A stretch of DNA of 9,699 bases from an uncultured Actinomycetes bacterium (GTDB lineage Bacteria > Actinomycetota > Actinomycetes > Nanopelagicales > Nanopelagicaceae), in assembly GCA_903893085.1 (NCBI GenBank), contig CAITKS010000060.1, positions 1-9,699 of the forward strand, written 5' to 3'. The position numbers and the translations under genes are program-made. Below are positions 6,101 to 9,699 of this stretch, one piece after another; position 1 is the first letter of the stretch; each line of letters opens with the position of its first letter. The notes below the pieces were generated by a model, which had not been told where the DNA came from, did no database searches, and worked only from the letters and a program-made list of their open reading frames with translations.

Positions 6101-6742
6101 ATGGCGCGCCACGATATTTTGCAGGGTGAAATTTCAGAGCATGTAAGCGTTGCTGTCTCTGCTCTAAAAGATGGATATGTAATTGTTGCTCCTCTAGAAA
6201 ATAGCTACGTACTCGTTGCAGATGCTTTTTTCCATGATGCTGTACGCGCCTTGCATGTTTTGCGTGGTGATGCACTTGGAATATCAGCTCAGGTTGTAAT
6301 CGCCAATAAGAGTTCAATTGATGGAATCGCTCGCAGTATTTCCGACAGTGCACGTATATTGATGGATAACTTCTGGCCAGGTGCACTTTCGCTCAATCTG
6401 AAACCACAACTGGGACTCTCTTGGGATTTAGGAGATGCGAACACGTTAGATCAGATCAGCGTGCGAATTCCCTCTTCTAATTTCCTACTTGAAGTTCTAA
6501 AGCAAACCGGTCCGCTAGCGATTGCCAGTGCTGCGGTTGCGGGAGCATCGGCAATTAGAGATTCTGCAGAATTAGATTTCTCAGAAGTCGAAGTAGCCGC
6601 AATATTTACCGCCGGCGTTCTGCCACAAGGCGCACCCAGCACAGTCATCGATTTCACGGGAGCACAAGGACGAATTGTGCGCGAAGGCGCCATCCCACGA
6701 AGTGAAATCACAGCGTTCGTATCTGACATTTCTGGCGCATAA
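6101..6742 (+). CDS. Degenerate Sua5/YciO/YrdC-family protein
   Basis: By position (after prmC, before glyA/wecA) and sequence this is the actinobacterial Sua5/TsaC-type gene, whose usual product makes threonylcarbamoyl-AMP for tRNA t6A. From the ATG at 6101 it is 213 residues, near family length. Fold signatures remain: FWPGALSL (91-98), WDLGDA (108-113), VRIP (121-124) and the C-terminal APSTVIDFTG (178-187) with R194 and GAI. The functional signatures are lost. The PTxTVYGL loop reads P31-L-E-N-S-Y-V-L, the KxR nucleotide-binding pair reads R55-G-D57, and the SAN motif reads S143-A-A145. The frame is intact and codon use is like its neighbours, so it is not a decaying pseudogene in an obvious way. 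It may have another substrate, be a regulatory or structural subunit, or be inactive. A true TsaC/Sua5 would then be expected elsewhere in the genome. Confidence 0.8.
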   Translation: MARHDILQGEISEHVSVAVSALKDGYVIVAPLENSYVLVADAFFHDAVRALHVLRGDALGISAQVVIANKSSIDGIARSISDSARILMDNFWPGALSLNLKPQLGLSWDLGDANTLDQISVRIPSSNFLLEVLKQTGPLAIASAAVAGASAIRDSAELDFSEVEVAAIFTAGVLPQGAPSTVIDFTGAQGRIVREGAIPRSEITAFVSDISGA

Positions 6743-6759
6743 GGCTTAGGCTTGCGCGC

Positions 6760-8025
6760 ATGAGCGCAGAGACTTTTTACGGACCGGATTTCAATTTACT
6801 TAGCCAGCAAGATCCAGATATTGCGGCGGTATTACTCTCTGAACTAGAGCGTCAACAGACGAATCTGCAATTAATCGCATCCGAGAACTTCACATCGCGC
6901 GCAGTGTTGGCAACACTTGGGTCAACACTTTCAAATAAATATGCAGAAGGCTATCCAGGTAAGCGTTATTACGGCGGATGCGAAGAAGTAGATAAAGCAG
7001 AAATCATCGCCATCGATCGCGCAAAGACTTTATTTGGTGCAGAGCATGCAAATGTGCAGCCACATTCTGGGGCAAGTGCCAACATTGCGGTCTATCTAGC
7101 ATTTACCCAGCCAGGTGACACCATTCTTGCGATGTCACTTCCACATGGCGGGCACCTAACGCATGGTTCAAAAGTGAATTTTTCAGGCAAGTGGTTTAAC
7201 GTCGAGTCATACGGAGTTCGTCAAGATAACGAGTTAATCGATTATGACGAACTGCGCGATACTGCAATCCGCACTAAACCGAAGATGATTTGCTCTGGTG
7301 CAACGGCTTATCCATCTCTCGTTGACTTCGAAAAGATTCGCGCTATTTGCGATGAAGTCGGCGCCATCATGTGGGTAGATGCTGCTCACTTCATCGGACT
7401 TGTTGCCGGAAAAGCGATTCCGTCACCGGTTCCATATGCAGATGTTGTCTCATTTACTACACATAAAGTTTTGCGCGGCCCACGCGGTGGAATGATTTTG
7501 GCGAAGGCAGAACATGCTGCGGCAATTGATAAGGCGGTATTTCCCGGAATACAGGGTGGACCAGTTATGTCATCTGTTGCTGGCAAGGCTGTTGCACTTG
7601 CTGAGTGCGCAACGCCTGCTTATCAAAAGTATGCCAAAGATGTAATCGTTAACGCTAAAGCACTTGCTGCAGCCCTTGAAACAGAGGGAATGCGCGCAGT
7701 CTCTGGCGGCACACAAACTCACTTAGCCCTTATGGATATTCGCAGCACTGGCGTTACTGGAAAAGTTGCTGACGAGCGATGCGGCCAGGCTGGAATCGTA
7801 ATGAACAAGAATTCAATTCCTTATGATCCAGAGAAGCCAGGTATAACAAGCGGTATTCGTGTTGGAACACCTGCGACAACAACTCAAGGAATGGGCGTTG
7901 CCGAAATGCAGACAATCGCATCGCTAATTGCACGCGCAATCAAGACAGATGATGAGAAATCACATGCTGCCATCAAAAAAGAAGTTCACGCGCTAACTGC
8001 GCGATTCCCTATTTACACAGCTTAA
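6760..8025 (+). CDS. glyA: Serine hydroxymethyltransferase
   Basis: PLP-dependent fold type I enzyme that interconverts serine plus tetrahydrofolate with glycine plus 5,10-methylene-THF, the main source of one-carbon units. The 421-residue protein is of normal length. Motifs visible are LIASENF near the N-terminus, NKYAEGYPGKRYYGG (59-73), VDAAH with D207 (which contacts the PLP pyridine) and H210, and the PLP-lysine block SFTTHKVLRGPRGG with K236. FPGIQGGP follows and GIRVGTPA is near the C-terminus. It starts 17 bases after the sua5-like stop with only a weak ribosome binding site. Its presence between sua5 and wecA differs from Mycobacterium; linkage here may simply be operon packing. No riboswitch is visible before it. 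Confidence 0.98.
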   Translation: MSAETFYGPDFNLLSQQDPDIAAVLLSELERQQTNLQLIASENFTSRAVLATLGSTLSNKYAEGYPGKRYYGGCEEVDKAEIIAIDRAKTLFGAEHANVQPHSGASANIAVYLAFTQPGDTILAMSLPHGGHLTHGSKVNFSGKWFNVESYGVRQDNELIDYDELRDTAIRTKPKMICSGATAYPSLVDFEKIRAICDEVGAIMWVDAAHFIGLVAGKAIPSPVPYADVVSFTTHKVLRGPRGGMILAKAEHAAAIDKAVFPGIQGGPVMSSVAGKAVALAECATPAYQKYAKDVIVNAKALAAALETEGMRAVSGGTQTHLALMDIRSTGVTGKVADERCGQAGIVMNKNSIPYDPEKPGITSGIRVGTPATTTQGMGVAEMQTIASLIARAIKTDDEKSHAAIKKEVHALTARFPIYTA

Positions 8026-8040
8026 GGAAGTACTGCTCGC

Positions 8041-9144
8041 ATGCGCGAATATTTAGTAACACTTCTACTGGCCGCGGCTCTGTGTTACACGATTACGCCG
8101 TTTGTTAGAAAATGGGCGCTGCATTTTGGGGCAGTTGCTCAGATTCGAAAGCGCGATATTCACGTCATACCAACACCGCGTTGGGGTGGACTTGCCATGT
8201 GGCTAGCGATGACTGGGACCTTCTTAATCGTTGGAAATCTTGAACTCGTCGGAAAATCTTTCGGACGCGATGCCCAAGGAATTTTCTTGGCTGCAACATT
8301 TTTAGTAGTTCTGGGCATGCTCGATGATCGCTTTGAATTAGATGCAATTACCAAGCTAGCTGGACAAGCACTTGCTGCAGGCATTCTTTTGCTTTACGGA
8401 ATTCAGATTTTATGGCTACCGATTAATGGCGTAACGATGTTGCCACCAAGCGTTGGTCAATTACTGACCGTTCTGATCGTTTTGGTTACGATTAACGCAG
8501 TTAACTTCGTTGATGGGCTAGATGGGCTAGCCGCTGGAATTGTTGCAATTTCAGGCGCTGCCTTCTTCGCTTTCGCATACTTATTGGCAGTTGTTTATGG
8601 CTTTAATCGTGCTGGTGCACCATCACTTATAACGGCTGTCGCTATCGGTGTGTGCCTTGGTTTCTTGCCACATAATTCACATCCCGCCCGCATTTTCATG
8701 GGGGATTCAGGCTCGATGTTCTTAGGCCTAATGCTGGCAGCATCTGCAATTACTTTGACTGGGCAAGTAGATCCAAATGCAATCAGCGAAGAGAAGCTGG
8801 GTCCTGCTTTATTGCCTTTGCTATTACCTTTCGCAGTTCTTGCAATTCCGTTAGCGGATTTAACACTGGCGATCGTGCGCCGCCTACGTGCAGGCAAGTC
8901 TCCGTTCTCATCAGATAAAGAACATTTACATCACCGAATTATGCGCGCTGGCAATACCCAAATTCGTACTGCAGCAATCATGTATCTCTGGACAGCCACG
9001 ATCGCTTTCCCAGTAAGCATTTCGGCATTCGCACCACTTTGGGTTTCAGCCATTTTTGCAGGTGCAATGTTGGCATTTACGATTCACTTTAGTCGCGGTA
9101 AATCAAAATCACTTCGCATCGAAGAAAGTGCTAGCAATGTCTGA
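8041..9144 (+). CDS. wecA: Polyprenyl-phosphate GlcNAc-1-phosphate transferase (WecA/Rfe-like)
   Basis: Integral membrane enzyme of the MraY/WecA/TagO family. It transfers a sugar-1-phosphate, probably GlcNAc-1-P from UDP-GlcNAc, to polyprenyl phosphate and starts synthesis of an envelope polymer. The 367-residue protein is mostly hydrophobic with about ten membrane helices. Cytoplasmic-loop motifs are DIHVIPTPRWGG (about 40-51), DDRFE (95-99), the catalytic NAVNFVDGLDGL (152-163), FMGDSGS (219-225) and HLHHR (295-299); the last resembles the HIHH motif of the GlcNAc-specific branch rather than MraY. The ribosome binding site AAGGAAG (8024-8030) overlaps the glyA stop. The 3' end overlaps atpI by eight bases. 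The Mycobacterium orthologue at this locus starts the arabinogalactan linker; which polymer is made here is not known. Confidence 0.93.
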   Translation: MREYLVTLLLAAALCYTITPFVRKWALHFGAVAQIRKRDIHVIPTPRWGGLAMWLAMTGTFLIVGNLELVGKSFGRDAQGIFLAATFLVVLGMLDDRFELDAITKLAGQALAAGILLLYGIQILWLPINGVTMLPPSVGQLLTVLIVLVTINAVNFVDGLDGLAAGIVAISGAAFFAFAYLLAVVYGFNRAGAPSLITAVAIGVCLGFLPHNSHPARIFMGDSGSMFLGLMLAASAITLTGQVDPNAISEEKLGPALLPLLLPFAVLAIPLADLTLAIVRRLRAGKSPFSSDKEHLHHRIMRAGNTQIRTAAIMYLWTATIAFPVSISAFAPLWVSAIFAGAMLAFTIHFSRGKSKSLRIEESASNV

Positions 9145-9562
9145 AGATAAATCTAATGAATCGCAACTGCTTCGTGGTGCTGTTCGTCCAACTCTGATTG
9201 TTGGCGCAGTAGCAATTGCGCTATTTTCAATTTTCCGTGGCTTAAGTGGATTTTATGGATCAGTCCTTGCACAATTCATTGTTGCGATTTATTTCGTAGT
9301 CCATATCTTGGTATCGCGCTTAACTCGCAACCTTGATCCGATCAGCACAATGGCGATGGCGCTCTTTTCATACTTTGCCAAACTTTTCTTTCTCGGACTT
9401 TTCTTATGGGCGCTGGCCAAATACACCGATCGCGATGTAATTGACCGGCTCAGCTTTGGCGTCGCCGCCTGTGCCTTAACTGTGGCTTGGCTGGGCGGGG
9501 AAGTGGCTAGTTACCTCAAACTCAAAACTCATCTACCATTGCCACCCCAAGCCAATTCGTAA
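9137..9562 (+). CDS. atpI: AtpI-like ATP synthase accessory membrane protein
   Basis: A 141-residue membrane protein with four predicted helices: about residues 20-37, 43-62, 72-97 and 105-128, the second ending in SRLTRN and the fourth containing WLGGEVASYL. Layout, length and position directly before the ATP-synthase genes match the AtpI/Rv1303 type, a poorly conserved family thought to help assemble the c-ring or handle Mg2+. The call rests mostly on context, since the sequence itself has few fixed residues. The ATG at 9137 overlaps the wecA stop (ATGTCTGA), with GAAGAAAG upstream. An earlier in-frame Met at 9056 would lie deep inside wecA and is unlikely. Confidence 0.75.
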   Translation: MSEDKSNESQLLRGAVRPTLIVGAVAIALFSIFRGLSGFYGSVLAQFIVAIYFVVHILVSRLTRNLDPISTMAMALFSYFAKLFFLGLFLWALAKYTDRDVIDRLSFGVAACALTVAWLGGEVASYLKLKTHLPLPPQANS

Positions 9563-9573
9563 GCACCGTCCAC

Positions 9574-9578
9574 GGAGG
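9574..9578 (+). promoter_or_regulatory. Ribosome binding site supporting a GTG start
   Basis: GGAGG lies five bases before GTG at 9584. This is the strongest Shine-Dalgarno sequence in the window and supports the non-ATG start of the AtpZ-like gene. Confidence 0.8.
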
Positions 9579-9583
9579 TCCAA

Positions 9584-9699
9584 GTGAGTAACAGCAGACA
9601 GAACAAGCGCGATGAAAACGCTATGTGGACGATCTTTGGATACCTTCTATCTGGGCTGCTCTTCTGGGGTGGGGTTGGCTACGCCGCAGATCGTTGGCT
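9584..9699 (+). CDS. AtpZ/AtpI-family (ATPase_gene1-like) protein, 5' part
   Basis: The gene starts with GTG at 9584 after GGAGG and runs off the window; 38 codons are visible. A short polar, charged head (Ser/Asn/Arg/Gln/Lys) precedes a membrane helix and the pattern GYLLSGLLFWGGVGYAADRW. This is the hallmark of the small AtpZ-type proteins encoded before the F1Fo genes: a glycine-rich transmembrane hairpin followed by Asp-Arg-Trp. It follows atpI by 21 bases, so two different small membrane proteins precede the expected atpB. The 3' end and length cannot be seen. Confidence 0.75.
   Translation, partial: MSNSRQNKRDENAMWTIFGYLLSGLLFWGGVGYAADRW

Noticed and set aside
8512..8529. 9-bp tandem repeat GATGGGCTA in wecA
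   Set aside because: It encodes the conserved DGLDGL catalytic motif, so the repetition follows from the protein sequence.
9056..9136. ATG at 9056 as start of atpI
   Set aside because: It would overlap wecA by 89 bases, and the extra residues are just wecA read in another frame. ATG 9137 gives the usual short overlap.

Overview
The window is a colinear, plus-strand stretch of chromosomal housekeeping genes. Its order is thrC-thrB-rho-(small secreted protein)-rpmE-prfA-prmC-sua5-like-glyA-wecA-atpI-atpZ-like. This closely follows the actinobacterial block seen in Mycobacterium (thrC, thrB, rho, rpmE, prfA, hemK/prmC, a Sua5 gene, rfe/wecA, atpI, atp operon), with glyA placed between sua5 and wecA. 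Base composition is well below 50-60 % GC by eye, intergenic gaps are short, and Rho carries an actinobacterial-type acidic/Arg-rich insert. My inference is a streamlined low-GC actinobacterium, most likely a freshwater acI-type (Nanopelagicales, 'Ca. Planktophila/Nanopelagicus'-like) genome. No mobile element, CRISPR array, tRNA or rRNA was seen, and there is no convincing minus-strand gene.

Layout. Positions 1-1390 hold the end of a threonine operon: the C-terminal part of threonine synthase, then homoserine kinase five bases later. A 165-base gap (1391-1555) carries a good extended -10 promoter and a structured-looking leader for rho (1556-3115). A short secreted Ala/Lys/Pro-rich protein (3237-3647) follows and ends at a strong 19-bp intrinsic terminator. 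rpmE (3808-4023) is a single-gene unit between that terminator and a second one at 4030-4075. From 4134 a tightly packed operon runs off the right edge: prfA, prmC, sua5-like, glyA, wecA, atpI and the start of an AtpZ-like gene leading towards the F1Fo ATP synthase. No intergenic gap reaches 300 bases.

How the genes fit together. Most serve core expression and metabolism: transcription termination (Rho), ribosome structure (L31), translation termination (RF1) and its GGQ methyltransferase (PrmC), one-carbon metabolism (GlyA), threonine synthesis, the first lipid-linked step of a cell-envelope polymer (WecA), and accessory membrane proteins of ATP synthase.

The most notable observation is the Sua5/YrdC-family protein. 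It sits at the conserved locus and keeps the fold signatures (FWPGALS, VRIP, PSTVID), but it lacks the family's nucleotide/threonine-binding signatures (PTxTVYG, KxR, SAN). It may be a repurposed or inactive Sua5. Other points are the unrecognised secreted Ala-rich protein, a palindrome inside the rho promoter spacer, a 15-bp palindrome before rpmE, and two mutually exclusive hairpins at the terminator before rpmE.
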